64,000 nt of DNA from Dendrophyllia cribrosa (lineage: Eukaryota; Cnidaria; Anthozoa; Scleractinia; Dendrophylliidae): positions 45,657,337 to 45,721,336 of the forward strand of contig JAJLRJ010000004.1 of NCBI GenBank assembly GCA_024195265.1. The letters are read 5' to 3'. Positions 33,259-47,586 of this stretch are shown here, in pieces (positions within the stretch are counted from its first letter, which is position 1; each line of letters opens with the position of its first letter). Both the position numbers and the translations under genes were made by a program. Under the pieces are notes generated by a model. It saw only the letters and a list, made by a program, of their open reading frames with translations, was not told the DNA's origin and ran no database searches.

Positions 33259-35753
33259 TTAACCGAGGTCCAACTATACACTTTTTCATGAATACTGCGG
33301 AGACTGAATACTGTGTTTCGAGGGGCTAAAATATGTTTTAAACGTTTTACGATGACATCGATTTCGGGTTTATGTGGCTGTCTATCCGCCATTATATTTT
33401 TTTATTAACAATAGAACACTATCAGAGAAAATGAAAATCATACATGCATTTTCAATAAATTACTTAAACAATTCTGGCCGTATTTAAATTTTGATTTTCA
33501 AAGATGAATCAAGTAGTTCGTTGACGTGCGCTATTCCCTCTGAGGTACACAGACCTGGTGTTCGAAGACTTGCCGCTGCACACCCTCATCAGTTGGTTCT
33601 ATGACGTCATCTAGGGCCATCCGCGACTCAGCACGCACCAGCCAATCATTCATTCGCTCCAAGTGTTGTTTGAGCAAAATGATGTACAAGTCGAACAACC
33701 TGAGAAACAAATGAGAAGTAGCTGATGCTGTAGCGATTGTTTTTATTTGGTTTCCTCGGCTGCTGCTTAATTTAACTTCATCAAAACCAATTGCAATTAG
33801 CTCGGGTATGAACATTACTTCACGAGACTGAAATGTTAACTGTGATGTAGAAGCTCAATTGATCGTTGATTAGACGATCCCTTAAAAGCGAAACTTCCAA
33901 CTTTTGTAATATTGTATCAACCATTTTGGCTTAGTCGGAAGGTAGATCACAGACGTGTAACGCTAGTCCGTTGATTCTGAGCAACCATCTTAACTACTTT
34001 CGTAAAATTGCGAACCACCAACATTCATCCCTCCACATGTTACTAAATTTATTTGCACCTTTGATGTTCCTTGTTGATTTCGTCCTCCAGTATTTTCACC
34101 TTTCTCGCTGTGGCATCCATTCTATCATGAAAGTACTCCCCGTGTGCCCGGTTAAAACATTTATCTTTTATCAATTGCCTTCCTTCATCCAATACAACAT
34201 ATGCCTTGGACTGTACCAATTCCAGCTCATGAACTACCTCCTGAATGAAATGGAAGAAAACGAGGTTGTCTCGATTAACACGATTAAACTTATTAATTAT
34301 GTAGATAACGATTATATAATCTTGGCTCTAACGTTAATTAAACAGAGACTTTTTCCTGTATCCTGTAATGGATCTTTGTAGAAATAGGATGATCAGTGCA
34401 ATACTAGGCGTATTATAAATCACGCCATATTTAGTCGGTGGAGATACTTTTGAATTAACACCTAAGCTTTAAACAGAAAATGCATAAGGGCTTTATCATT
34501 TTAAATGGCAACAACAAAATAAAATTTTGTTTAGTGATTAGAAATGAGGGAAACTTTGTTAATTCTGCGACGTAAGCTGGGTAACTTCGGCGAGATAAAT
34601 ATATAACATCCAAGAAACACGGAACGAAAGAACTGATACCAAAACAAATTAGAAAGAACTATAATAAAACGATGCGTTATTCGTTGCATATAACCTTTTG
34701 TTGATCCAAAGCATTCTTAGTGGTTTTCAAGTCCATGGAATCTTTGTCTGAGTGCTTTGACTTGCTTTCCAGATCAAACAGACTCTGATCTACTGCGTCC
34801 AGCTTCTTCTTAAAATAATCCACGAAATAGGTGGACCTGTTGAAAGCGCGCATGCAGCACCAAAACGAAAAACGGTTAGGCTACACACAATTTGGAGATT
34901 GGTCTTGGCCTTTAAACCTGGCCTTAATATTTAAATTTGTGGTTGTATCTAATATTACCTTTTGATACACATTTGATATAAAGGCCATGCCAGAAATGAA
35001 AAAAAAAAATGGTTTTGGACTATCTGGCATTCTTTGCGACCTCGTTTTCTAATAGTTTTCGTAATCATCTTACTTCCATTAATTTTACATTTCAGTTTGT
35101 AATTGTCTAACTTAGAGTGACTGAACGGCCCTTTCAATACTGGAGCCTCATCACACAACATCGTAACTCATGCACGTATCGTATTAAAAACGCATGCAAG
35201 TGCTCTGGGAAAGCAATCTGTGAAAGTGATAATTCATTAGTGATTACATGACACCAATATCACGAAGTCTCGACCCAGTGCAAGTCTTAGGGTGCTTACC
35301 CACCGGACCAGTCAGTTAGTAGGGACTGGGTCTTCAAAAAAAGCGCATATGATTTACAAGTCCATCAAAATGGTGCATACGTTTAGTTGACCAGTTCAGC
35401 CAGGCTGTTCTGACAAATAAGGGCATACCATGACTAAGAATGGACCATGTCACGTGACATAGTTATTGTAGTTACTATTAGTTAGGTCTGGATCAAGACT
35501 TCAACTGACATATGGATATCAAATTATGGTATTAGTTAAATAATTAGATGATGAAAAAAAAAGTCCTATTACCTATTTAGAAGTAACAAAAACACAGAAG
35601 GAATATTAGCTCACACGTTAAGAATGGTTAGCACAAAAGTGCTCATTAGTATGTCAATTTGCCAGTTATTGTGCAAAAACGGAAGTAAAAGCCTTGTCTT
35701 ACCCGATATTTTCTTTTTTCCCTTCCAAATTGATCTCAATTTCTGTCATGTAT
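29474..35753 (-). CDS. Spectrin-repeat gene, exons 15-24: spectrin repeats and C-terminus
   Basis: Exons are 35703-35753, 34695-34836, 34059-34240, 33555-33699, 32808-32909, 32682-32744, 32080-32289, 30920-31102, 30205-30351 and 29474-29722. They encode amphipathic helices with the Trp/Leu pattern of three-helix spectrin repeats: LKQHLERMNDWLVRAESRM, RWALVWTWAEEWKEKL, TEDFDRCWREVTSSVKE, MREVRAWLDETEAFIKF and FNKRWDDASLALNRY. Roughly four to five repeats fit. The last exon ends CLKKALVAN and stop, with no membrane helix. Confidence 0.87.
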
Positions 35754-38700
35754 CTAAAAAGTATAATGACAGCTCGCGATTTTGAAATGAAATTAAAAAA
35801 GGGCCAACACTTTTTCTCGATGCTGACCATGCTTAGCTCGTGTAAGGTAACGGTCCTTTGAGTGGAAGGTGAAGACGTCCAGATCAAACTATTCACTAAA
35901 ACATGACAATGCCACTCTTGCGTTTCCTTTAATATTCTTCAGTAATGACTCGTGTTACTCTGCATGGTATTGAAGACTGAGACGACTATCCGAGATTACA
36001 ATAAAACTGTCTAATATGCTTTAACATAAATATGTATTGAAAAAATATAGGATAATTCCAGGTAAAACATAATGAAAATAGGAAAACGATACGATTGGTG
36101 GGCTGGGATCATGTTTGATGATGGTTGTGGGTGATACACTCATGTAGTCAAGACTGTGCTTGAACTTTACCTTGGAGGGGTTGATTTATCTATACTGTAT
36201 TTGTAATATCGAGCTGGGCTACCATCAGAAGCAAAATAGTCATCCTCCTCGGTAATAGAATGTTCGACAGGTTCTGTCTTAGGCGGCGTAACGCTGCCAC
36301 TGTGAATCCTTTCAGCTGATATCAACAGAACATCTCTGGCGCTAGTTGATAAGTTATTCGTCTGAGAAAAGGAAAGACAAAGTATTTATAAAATATATGG
36401 ATTGGACAACTTCGAAAAATGGAACACGCAAGCTATAAAATGTAAATGAAATAAATGTACGGTTAATAAGTTCAAATATATTCCCTTTTTTTCGTGAATG
36501 GCAGACGTTTATGCTGCAGTACTAAATTTGAAGATAATTTTGGTAATAAAATCAGTAGTTAACACAAATACTTACAGGTGTTTGCTCTTTGTCTTGTCCT
36601 TCTATTTCGTCCTTTTCATCTCGTCCTTTTCCACTCTACACAAACATATGGGAGAGTAATGAATGATCCTAGATGACTAAAGCGCCAAAGAAAAGTCGAA
36701 TGAATCAAGGGATTGAAGAAAATTTTAGGTGCCACGAAGCTATTGAGAACCTCTAATTTTATTGGCACTGGGTACCACGAAGCTCTATTGTTTCAGGGCT
36801 AGGGTCCATTCTTCTGTTGTTTGTTCTATTGTTTTCTCAGCCAATCCCGTGAGGCGTTCCGAGAGCTTTGTGCCCGCCCGAAAATTTTGGTATAGTCGAA
36901 CCCCTTTTATATGGACGAAAAAACCTCTATAAGTTCACTTGGTCCGCTGAAAAGGCCAAAATTCATATTTATTTAACTTTAGATCTGAAAATGGGACAGC
37001 TTTGTGACGTGGGTCCGTCCCTTTGGCGTCCGTATATAGGAGGTTCGACTGTAAGTAATAGATGAAATATGAGCTGCAGAACTGTGTGGATATTAGGGAG
37101 CTTAAGCAACCATGAAGGCGACGGCAGAGAGAACGGCACAAAACAATAGGTTTAATGAGCGAAAACAATGCTTATGCACGTGTTGCACGTGCGTTTCACA
37201 TTTTGGTACATTTCTTTGCCTTCCCTGCAAAACAATGACGTCAAATGATCAATTTATAGGTTTCGTGGAGAACGTGAACACACGACGGTTAATTTTCCTT
37301 CCTCTGTTTGAACTTAAAGGCTGACCCTACAAATTTAGCTTCTGGACAATCCAGTCATATTAGACAAATTAAACAAATTGGAACAATTGCAAAGTAGTTT
37401 AAAATAGCGTGAATCCTTTTTTCAAGTGACGTTTTCCTTGGCGTTGCCGTCCTCGTTGCTTAAAGGCCCAGTATCACCCATTCGGTTTTGCGGTCGTTTG
37501 TTTTTGTTTTCAAATGACGAGGCTCGCTCGTGATTGGCTCTTTCGGGAATTTTCGACTGCGTTAAATTCAATCGTCGAGGCGTTGGGCGTGCAATGCATT
37601 TTGGGTGATACTGGGCCTTTAAGCTCCCTAATAATTTACAATGGCGAGCCGCAGAGGAACCATTGTAAATATTCATACCGTTCTACTACGAATATTTTAT
37701 CTTGCTTTTTAAAAAACAACAGCGATCAAGCTTGTTAGCATTTTTATTAGTATTTTGTATAAATGATACAGTATAGCTGTTCTGTATCAGGATTTACTAA
37801 ACTCCATTTAATTTTTATTTCTTCTGTATTTTCCTTATGAATTATTAATGAGTTTTATAATCATAAATACTTACATGTGTTTGCTCTTTGTCTTTGTCTT
37901 TTCCTTCTATTTTCTTGTTCACTGAAATTGTCTCTTTCGTGGTAAGAACAGCATGCTTGGTGTCCGTTTCATCTTGTCCGTAGCTTTTTCTTTTTGTCAA
38001 CGGAGCTTGAGTTTCTTTTCCGTTTATTTTCCAGTTGTCAGTTATAACTGTATCTCCCACGTTACGTTCAGTGAGTTTGGCATCCGTTTCATCTCTTTTT
38101 CCACTCACCAGGACGCTACGGTTTTCTTTGTCGCCATTTGTTGCTTTCACTTTGTTTGTCATGGCGTTGTAAGAATCGTCCATTGAAGATTGTAGTGTCT
38201 GTAGATTGGAAGCGAGGAGTTAATGAAAGAGCCCTAGAAATTGTGCATTATAATCCTAACCGTACGTGATCCCAGTTGTTCCAGATCATCCGCATGACAC
38301 TAAAAATTGTTTACCGTAAAATACCGTTTATAATCCCTGGGCTTATACAATTTCGTATAAAGGTGTTTTTTTAGCTGGCAAGCAAAAATATTGTGATAAA
38401 GAATCGTTGTTTCGCTTAATTTGTTGTATTCTTTTGTAAAGAATTGTTCTTCAGGAACTTTGGTGTGTTTATATAGATGAGGTGATATGACCGGAATAAT
38501 GTTTTGTTACCAAACTGATGGACCTATAACCGGGTAGATTTAATTTAACCAAATGTTTTTGGTTAACTCATCCTCAGAGACCCAGGGGCAGTTAGTCGAG
38601 GCGAGGGAGAGTAAAAAAAGGCAACTGTTTTTTTTTCGCCCTTTTCTTACCACTCTCCCTCGCCCTGATCGACTAAGTGCCCCTGGGTTAGGAAGGTGTC

Positions 38701-41700
38701 AGGACAGTGGTTAACTAAATGTGGCACTGGTATCAACTGGGGCTCCTGACATGCATGCTTTCTCAATGAGTCTGGATCTATATCTGGGCTGCATAAGCCG
38801 TAACAACCGAAGACACACTTCTTTATATTCCAACTAAACATTGGCTAAAAAGTCAGTTTTGAAAGAAGATCGTTATTCTTTTGTCAACAACAAACTGTAC
38901 ATTTAGTAGCCGACACTTCAAACCACGATCACTAACTGAAATGGCAAGTTATATAAACTACAAAACTTGCCGGAACAAAAATCCCACACAATATGCGCGA
39001 ACATAATATCAAACGGTCCTATCCTTGCATTGTCTTACAAACTCTTCCTTCTGCTTATCAAGACAACACACGGAGAGTTTCCGCCATCTTGAAATCAAGA
39101 GCCAGATCACGAGGTCGCGTGTCAACCAATCAGACCAGTAAAACAAAATAAAACCTCAGAGCCGAATCTATAACTGGTCGGCTTACGCCATGAGTAACAA
39201 AGAAAAGAAACCCAGTGGAAGAAGGGCGTCGGTCAGGTTGTGAAAACTTCCCTGGTTTATATATAATTCTCAAGAATTGTTTATTTACAAAATGCCGCGA
39301 GACGACCGTTTGCTATGTAGAAAAGTAAATACCTTGTTAGTGGTTGTGGAAGTAACTCGCTCGCCTGAATTTGTAATCAATTTTTTTCTTTTGGTTTGAA
39401 TTACAGTGAATGCATAATTCCCTTCGAATTCTCTTGAGATCTGAGAAGGAGGTATTGACATTAAAGCTTCCTCCTCGAGCACCTGGAAGACAAGTAAAAA
39501 GTTGAGAAAATATAATAAGGGAGTATTCAAATTCATCATTTAGATGGTGTCACAACACCAATTAGTGTGACGAATAAATTAAAACTGGAACGATAAATTA
39601 ATTATTAAATGTTTTAATTTACTTTTTTAAGGTCGATTAACAAGTTACAACCCTTTCTCACTATAGAGTATCTTGAAAAGCAAATATAGAAATGAAAACA
39701 TAAAAAAGCAATAGGAAAGTTGAACTTAGTATAAGCTTTCATTTCATCGACTAGACTGTAAGCCATTTTCGTATTTAAAATTACCGCTGAATTCAAACAC
39801 CAATGACACATTGATACAGGGTAAGGGCCTGGTCGCACTACAGTCAAAAACAAAATTTAGCCCGTGCAAAATGACATAAAAACAAAAGCATTCCACAAAA
39901 AGCGTGTCCCACCGGAGCGATTTCTTTTGTTTTCCTCAATTTTTGCACGGGCTAATTTTTGTTTTTGACTGTAGTGCGACCAGGCCCTTAGACTCGACCT
40001 GATGTAAAATATTCACAAATACCGGCAGAAGGTGCGTGAAATTTGAAAATTAAACAATAGACAGAGCTCTAAACAGGTCATCTTCTCGCCTGAATTTGTG
40101 AATATTTTACATCAAGTCGAGTCTAACCCTGTAAAAATGCGTCTTCAATGCTTTCATTCAGCGACCATAGCGAATTCGAAACTGGACTATTGCTGTAAGT
40201 CACGTGCAAAGCACATAAAGCAAATAGTGATCGGATCTGAAAGAACTCTACCAACGAGAGTATAGCAATATGGAGAAAAGTAACCGGCCAGAGCAGCAAC
40301 AAACTGAAGCATTTCTATTAGTCAGCACTTGCTACTTATACCTTAGCGTCCGAATGTTGAGGTATTGGACTGGAATCACCACTCGAAGTTCTTGACGAGC
40401 TACCGGAGGGTTTTCGAAATGGCGACACGACAAGAGCTCTTCTCTGAAAATATTAAAAAGAAGGAATAAACCGAAGTGTTTATGTTGTGAACAAGTGAAT
40501 TGATTCACGAGGCGAAGTGTACGTAGGTAATGATGAGTATGCATAAAGAATCGAAAAAGCAATGAAATTGAAAATTATCTTCGGTTGCATCGCATTAGAA
40601 GAGAATCGACTCCTGTTTGCTATTGTTAGAGCTGTTTATTACGATGTTTGTTATCCGTTGAATGTAGGCATGTTTTATGCCGATGTAAGTTAAGGCTGGC
40701 ACACACTAGGGGACATGTTGCGGCGACATGAACGGCGGGGACAAGCCCCTTCGTGTGCACAGCATTCTGGCGCACGTTGCAGGGACAGTACGCAAGCTGG
40801 TGCACACAAAGCGGATTGAGGTATAAAAATCACAGAAATCACTAAGGGCGCCTTCGAGCAAAGAAAGATGGCGGACTCTATGGTTAGGAAAAAGAAGCTT
40901 TTACTACTGTCAATGATATTACTAGATGAAGAAATGTGTAATTATGTTGACCGAAAACGATGGATACGCAAGTGGCTGAAAAGAAGAGAAGAAAAAGGAG
41001 CTTTCTACACCTATTTTGTAGCGGGGACAGTTTGCAAGAGCAGTGCACACGATGCGACATCGAAATGGGGGTCATTTTGTCCTCGCTTCATGACGCACGA
41101 ATTCAAACCAGCTGAATTTCGTGCAACATGTTGCCGGGACAAAATTGTGTCCCCGCAACAGAACTTTTTCGCAAAAACAGGGATGTCACACGAGGAAAAC
41201 TGTCGCTGCAACATGTCCCCGATTCATGTCCCCGCAACATGTCCCCTAGTGTGTGCCGGCCTTTATGTGCATGAACGTGCATTAACTATGCACGTGGAAG
41301 TACGCGTATAAATAGCAGGTTCTTTAGTATGCGAGTCAGTTCTCGGTCGTTACACTGACGGTTTACCGTAGTCAAATTTCACTTGTTTGTTTAGATTAGT
41401 TGGTTCCATCGCTGAACATTATTTGAACATTGTCCTCAGTATTTTTCCTGCAATAATAAAATTTAGCAGATCACTTAATTATCAGTGGCCCCGTAGGAAG
41501 GGTCGCCGGAGTTTGAGTTTTGGTTCCTATCCAGTGGTGTTTGGTTTTCAGTATCCTCCTTCAAATGAAATTTTTAGACTTTTCGCAGCTTTTCACTTGG
41601 ATGAACAATGCAAAAATTCCTTTAAAAGGGCATTGTCACGCAGATTTTGCTGTGTTTTGGTCAAAATACACTAAATATATGACAAAGTACCTTTGCTCAA

Positions 41701-44700
41701 ACATAAAATTGCTTTTAGAACACCAAGAAGATAATATCACTGATTTCTTCAAGGAAGAACAAACCATATTTATATGTTTTTCTGCGATTTTTCCACGACT
41801 CTTGGGAGGAACTTGAAAAAATTGGCCAATTTTGGCTTTTCAAAGTGATACTAAAAATAGGTGTGTCCCTTTAACCGCAATCAAAACAACAATTAATGTT
41901 ATTTTCAATTATGTATAAGCAACACTGAAGCAGGGCCGTTGTCTTTCTTAATTTCGAAAATAATTTATGCAGTTAGCCATGCATCTGAAACGCCGCGACA
42001 ACTCTTAAAGATGTTCGCATTGCCTTATTTTAGTAGGATTAACTGTACTTAGGTCTCTGCTTATGCTTTTATATGTAGACATGTTAGCGGCCTGACCACG
42101 CGTTTACTTTGAAGTTTCGTTCACAACGTTTCTCTACCCTCGAGGGATACCTGAAGTACTGGCGTCGTCGAGCTGTCTGCACGCTAAAAACCCGTTCACT
42201 CTTAGAGTCAGACCTTCGTTCGTGTATTAAATATGCGAATTTGTTCCAGCTTGTAAGGCTATAGATAAAATTCCAAGTGTGAATCTTTAGAGCATCACGT
42301 TTATTCCTGAGGTTGTGTTTGTATTTCAGCATTTAACAAAATGACATGTCAGTGAATCCAGCATTTAAATTGGAAATTATTGTTCCACCAAATAAAAGTT
42401 CCTTTAATCAATCGCAATATTAAAAAAACTGTATGCTTAACGAACAGAAATTAATCCACACACTGTATTGATTAAGGGAAATAAACTAATTTTGTTCAGC
42501 CTTCGAAGGCCGCGTAAACAGTAGATTTTATTTTTAAAGAGTACTTTAAAGGGCATGATGCCCGCTTTATATTTGATCATCTCAATCTTAGCTTAAAGCA
42601 GCCACAATAACTTTGGGTAACTTTAGCTCAATTAATTAAATATTACAGAAAATGTGTGACACCACAGTTCTAGTAAAAAGTTCTACCTTTCGTTTTGTAA
42701 TTTTAACAACTATCAATTTGCGCACACTGAGACAGGTCTCTTAGGGCTTTAGTTGAAATCGCATTGATTATTTGTCTTTGAACAGCGGCATATTCAACTG
42801 TATGATTAACCACAAAACGTATCCGCATCAAGAAAACCAAACAAATAACGCAGTCCCCCAAACAAGGCATGTAAACGTATACCTAATACAGTAATTGAGG
42901 TTGTCGTTTGGATGTGCATTGCCCAACTAAGTTAGGCTCATTAAGCAGAATCTAACTAAACTTACCTCACACTCTGTTTGAATTTTTCTCAGTGGAATAC
43001 AACTTTCACCATTTAAATACACTTTTGATAGGCTTCAATGCATTTTTGACCACAGCCGCCTCATGAAGGCCTCTGGGTAACTATGCTCCGAATCCCAAAT
43101 TGAAACGAATTATTTGTTCCTTTGAGCAATTCCAGATCCCAATTTTGTATATAAACGGATAATTCTGGATTTAATTTACATGAACGCATGCTTTCTTAAA
43201 AAGAAGTTGCTATGGTTACAAACCATTTCGGCAATGAAATCTGATGAGTCTCAAATAAAAATCGTGGCATAAGAACAAAGCAACAAACTGTTTGCGACAA
43301 TGTCCCTGTAATTTAACGTGTTGAGTGTTGTAAGTTGTTTAAATTTAATACAGAAAACGCAATTCACCTCTTGGTTGCTTATGAATTTTTCGATCAAGAA
43401 ACAGCAGATCTAGACTATCGATATAGCAGCAGATCTCTGATCGAAAAATTTCTGATCCAGATGTCATGCATCTCTTATAACGACTAATTTTATTGGACCT
43501 GGGCATCATGCAGCTCACGCTTGGAAATTTTTGATCGAAATTGGGCCATATTTTTTTGATACAACTTATCTTTGTCAGTTTTCCTCCAATTCGCCTCATA
43601 TTTTCGACGATACTGAGATATTATCATTGCAGAGGGAACTATGGTTTTGGATTTTTTATTTTTTAGTGTTTTTGGCGGGAAAGTGACGTCACAAAGTTGG
43701 CGCCAAAATTTACATTTTACATTTTGAGCTATTTTGTGACAGTTTCAAAAAGAACAAGTTCCAAAAACTTCAAAACTGAAGAGATAACTGGAATATCTTG
43801 AATCAGTGAAAAGATATCATTATTTGAATTTCGAAATTCCCGCCATTTTGTTACTAAAAATAGCTTAAATACAAACTTCAACTAATTATATCTCTTGACT
43901 GATTCAAGATATTCCAGTTATCTCTTCAGTTTTGAAGTTTTTGGAACTTGTTCTTTTTGAAACTGTCACAAAATAGCTCAAAATGTAAAATGTAAATTTT
44001 GGCGCCAACTTTGTGACGTCACTTTCCCCCCAAAAAGTAAAAATCCAAAACCATAGTTCCCTCTGCAATGACAATATCTGTTATCGTCGAAAACATGAGG
44101 CGAATTGGACGAAAACGGACAAAGATAACTTGTATCAAAAAAATATGGCCCAATTTCGATCAAAAATTTCCAAGCGTGCTCAATTATTTTCAGGGCTAGG
44201 GTGCATTGTTCTGTTGTTTGTTCTATTGTTTTCTTATCCAATCTTGTGAGGCGTTCCGAGATATTCATGGCGCCTCCCAGATGCCATGCACCTCTTTAGA
44301 ACCACTTATTTCATTGGAACTGAGTGTAACGTAGCTCTATTTTGTTTGTTCTATTGTTTTCTCAGCCAATCCTGCGAGGCGCTCCGATAGGTTCATGGCA
44401 TCTCAGTCTTCTGATTGGATTAACAAGGATCAAAGTTCACCAATCAGTCGCGCTCCCCATCAAAATTTAATACACCTCGAGACAAACGATCATGAAAACT
44501 ATCAATGTTTGAATTTTTTGCAATTGCCCTACCTGCTCAATTTGAATTTTTTGTGGAAAACCATCCACAATAAGAACTTTCCCTTGTCCACCTTCTTTGA
44601 TCGTTTTGATGTCGTGGAATACGTCATCATGATTTTCTTCGTGAGTGGTGGTGATTGTTTGGAAGTTAATTGTAGTGGCGCCTGAACTCGATGTTTCGTG

Positions 44701-47549
44701 TCGAGTGGTGATTGTCTTGAATTCATATTCCTGAAGAGTGCATGAAAGGTTAGTGGTAAGAAACAAGAGACGCCATGATTTAAAAGGGATCTTAATTTAT
44801 TAGTCTTTTTCAGTTATTTTTTTTTAACCTTAAAATTACAACTTATTTTAAAAAGAGAAGGAAATTTTAAAAATTTGCAAGACATGTTTCGACTGCCATT
44901 TGCCAACGCAGTGATGTATCCAGAGTAGGCCCTCTTAAAATGGTTTATTTTGAACCTTTACAACTGTAGTCTGGGAAAAATAAGCGTCATGCGACAGCAG
45001 CCTTCAAAACCTGTGGTTAACGTGTGCAGACCTCGGTCTAAGCTTTTTCTTGTTTCACAGAGCAGTCGAAGAATTAACGAGTTAACAAATCTTAAACATT
45101 GCATAATCCAGTTCTTTGTTCGAAACAAAATTTGGCTTGTTTGAACTTTTACACATGGCAGCGAAACTTCACATATTCTAAACCAACATTTGCCGTGCTG
45201 TAGCGTTTTTCTAAGTCTTGAAAAATTTATTTGAAGTCCGCAGATCGATTTTAATTTTCCAGGGCTAGTTGAAGCCCTAAGCACTGCATATTTGTCACCG
45301 TCTGCTATAACTCGTTCATTACGCTTCGCGTTATCACGAGTTAAAAAGGAAGATTAAAAAAGAAAAACAAACAAACAAACAAGAATATATGAGGAGAAAA
45401 TGAACTGAACGAAATAACGATTGAAATAATGGCAAATGTTTGAACTTCGCGCGGGCTCTTTGGATTATATTCCTCCTGCCTCGATTGAGGGTTCACGTTG
45501 TATTGCCAAGTTTGGATTTTTTCTTTGAAACAATAGCAAACAGCATATTTTAAATCAAAACTTGCCTTTGTAGTCTCGGTGGTACCGGTTATTTCCTTCT
45601 TCGCGATTGTAACGGTGCTTCCTTTAACCATGCGTTGGTACAAATACGACAAGAATAGCGTGATGATATTCTTATCAGGCGTATCCAAGCCAACATCTAC
45701 ACAACACAAAAGAAACATCCACAGAATTATTTTACTGGCAGTTCTATGATATCAATTTGGTTTTTAATTGGTCAGCAACTCTAATAAAGAAAATTTCCTT
45801 TGTACCTGCCTAAGGAATAAAATTGGTTTTATCAAATCATTTGATATGGTAAACAGGCCAGGGTAAAGACTGACGTTCCCAGCGCTAGACCTTTCGTCAG
45901 AGCGAATCGAAAACATGTTGTTAGACAAGTAAAAAAGAAAATGAAACCCGTTATTATAAATAGCAGAGTGGCCTAAAATGGGAATAATGCACACCTTTTA
46001 TAGCTGGTTTCCTTAAAGTATGCAAAGTCTTGCTGGCAGATATTGAAATGTTTATTTCATCTTTATTTCTGTAATATATTCCAAGCTGCATGTTAAAGAA
46101 TAAGTAGGCTTCTCATTCTTGCTTGGTATTTGATTGGATTCATTAATACTCACTGCCCCGTATGATATTTTTTCTTTTGCTTTACTCGCCTCCCCATACT
46201 TCTCTGCCCCGTATTTTGTCTTTTCTTAGTAGTTTGTTTCACTCGTCTTCTTACCTTCAGGATCGAACAGAGACGGGACGTCATATGTGGCGGTCGCCAG
46301 GTTAAATGCATGACTAAGACGAGTCTTTACGTCACTTGAAAGGATAGCATCAAGATTAAACAGAGAGGGACTAGAATAAAACGTATATTTTGCATCAAAT
46401 TACCATTACGTCGTATATAATGATTAAGTTAATATTGATGGATGGGATACCCGGGTACAATTTAGCTTCGTTCCTTGCGAACACGACAGCTGAGGTTTCT
46501 CTTCAGTTATTGAAATATTTCTCTTGTTTTTAATAATAATACCCCGATTCTGGTTTATGAATCACTGTTCGGACATGTATAATTGCCAACCATCTATGTA
46601 GGCGTCATGACCAAGATCTACACAACGTTTGTTCATAAGCGCTGCTAGCCTGATTTTCAGAGACAGTCCATTGTCGCTCGCACCCACTTCCTCTCTCCCC
46701 GTCTGATATACTTTGTTTGAGGGCTTGTTATTGACGTCGTCTGAGAGTTGAATATTTCCACCAATCAAAGTGGTTGTTGGATCTTTTTCTTCCATCAGGA
46801 TGAATCCCACTTTGCCCCTGTCCCCTGTCTTCATATGCACCTCTCATCACGTGGCAGTACTTAATCTATTTAATCCATGTATGTATAAAATAATAAACTT
46901 GCTTCTCTGTTAGAGCTAATAAGCTCAGTTGAAGCAGATTTTTCCATTCACTACTTTCATATGATCCATAACAATCCGTGAACCCAAGAAGAAGGAGCCA
47001 TATTGAGTATTTCAAGGTTTAACTTACTTGAAGGAGTGAAGAAGGATATTGAATGCCACCCCATCGTTCCAGCTGCTGGTCAGGTTAAGGATACGTACTT
47101 TCTGACTGTTTCTGTTATAGATCATAAAAACAAGAAGAAAGTTATCGCGAATTAATCAAGTTATATTAAGAGATCCAATAAAAATATCTGTACATTTTTA
47201 TTTGGGTTCATTTTGAAAATGGCAGTAAGGTGAAAAAGATGTTCTATCTATGCTGGGTAGTTATATTAATTAGGGGCTTCATTCTAAACTAAAGAGCTGT
47301 GATTGAGACTTTTGATAATTAAATTATATTCTAAACTGCTTTCGATTGAGACACTAAATTCAGACCAGTACGGTACAGAGGCGTAGCCAGGACTTTTTGA
47401 GAGGTACGCACAATCAATTTTCAAACACCTTCCCTACCTCCTTCCCCACCCTCAAGTCCCAATTTTTTTCTTTTTTTTTTGTTTGACTTTTTCAGGTACA
47501 CACGTGCACGCACGTGTAACTATTCCGTGCTACCATCTTTAAATAAAGT

Positions 47550-47586
<37 letters not shown>

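Noticed and set aside
33189..33392. ORF with a long proline run
   Set aside because: The prolines come from the poly-G homopolymer; there is no splice or homology support.
33971..34381. 136-residue plus-strand ORF
   Set aside because: It is the antisense of spectrin-repeat exon 17, whose minus-strand frame and splice phases fit the gene.
37953..38186. Plus-strand hydrophobic ORF
   Set aside because: Antisense of linker exon 12.
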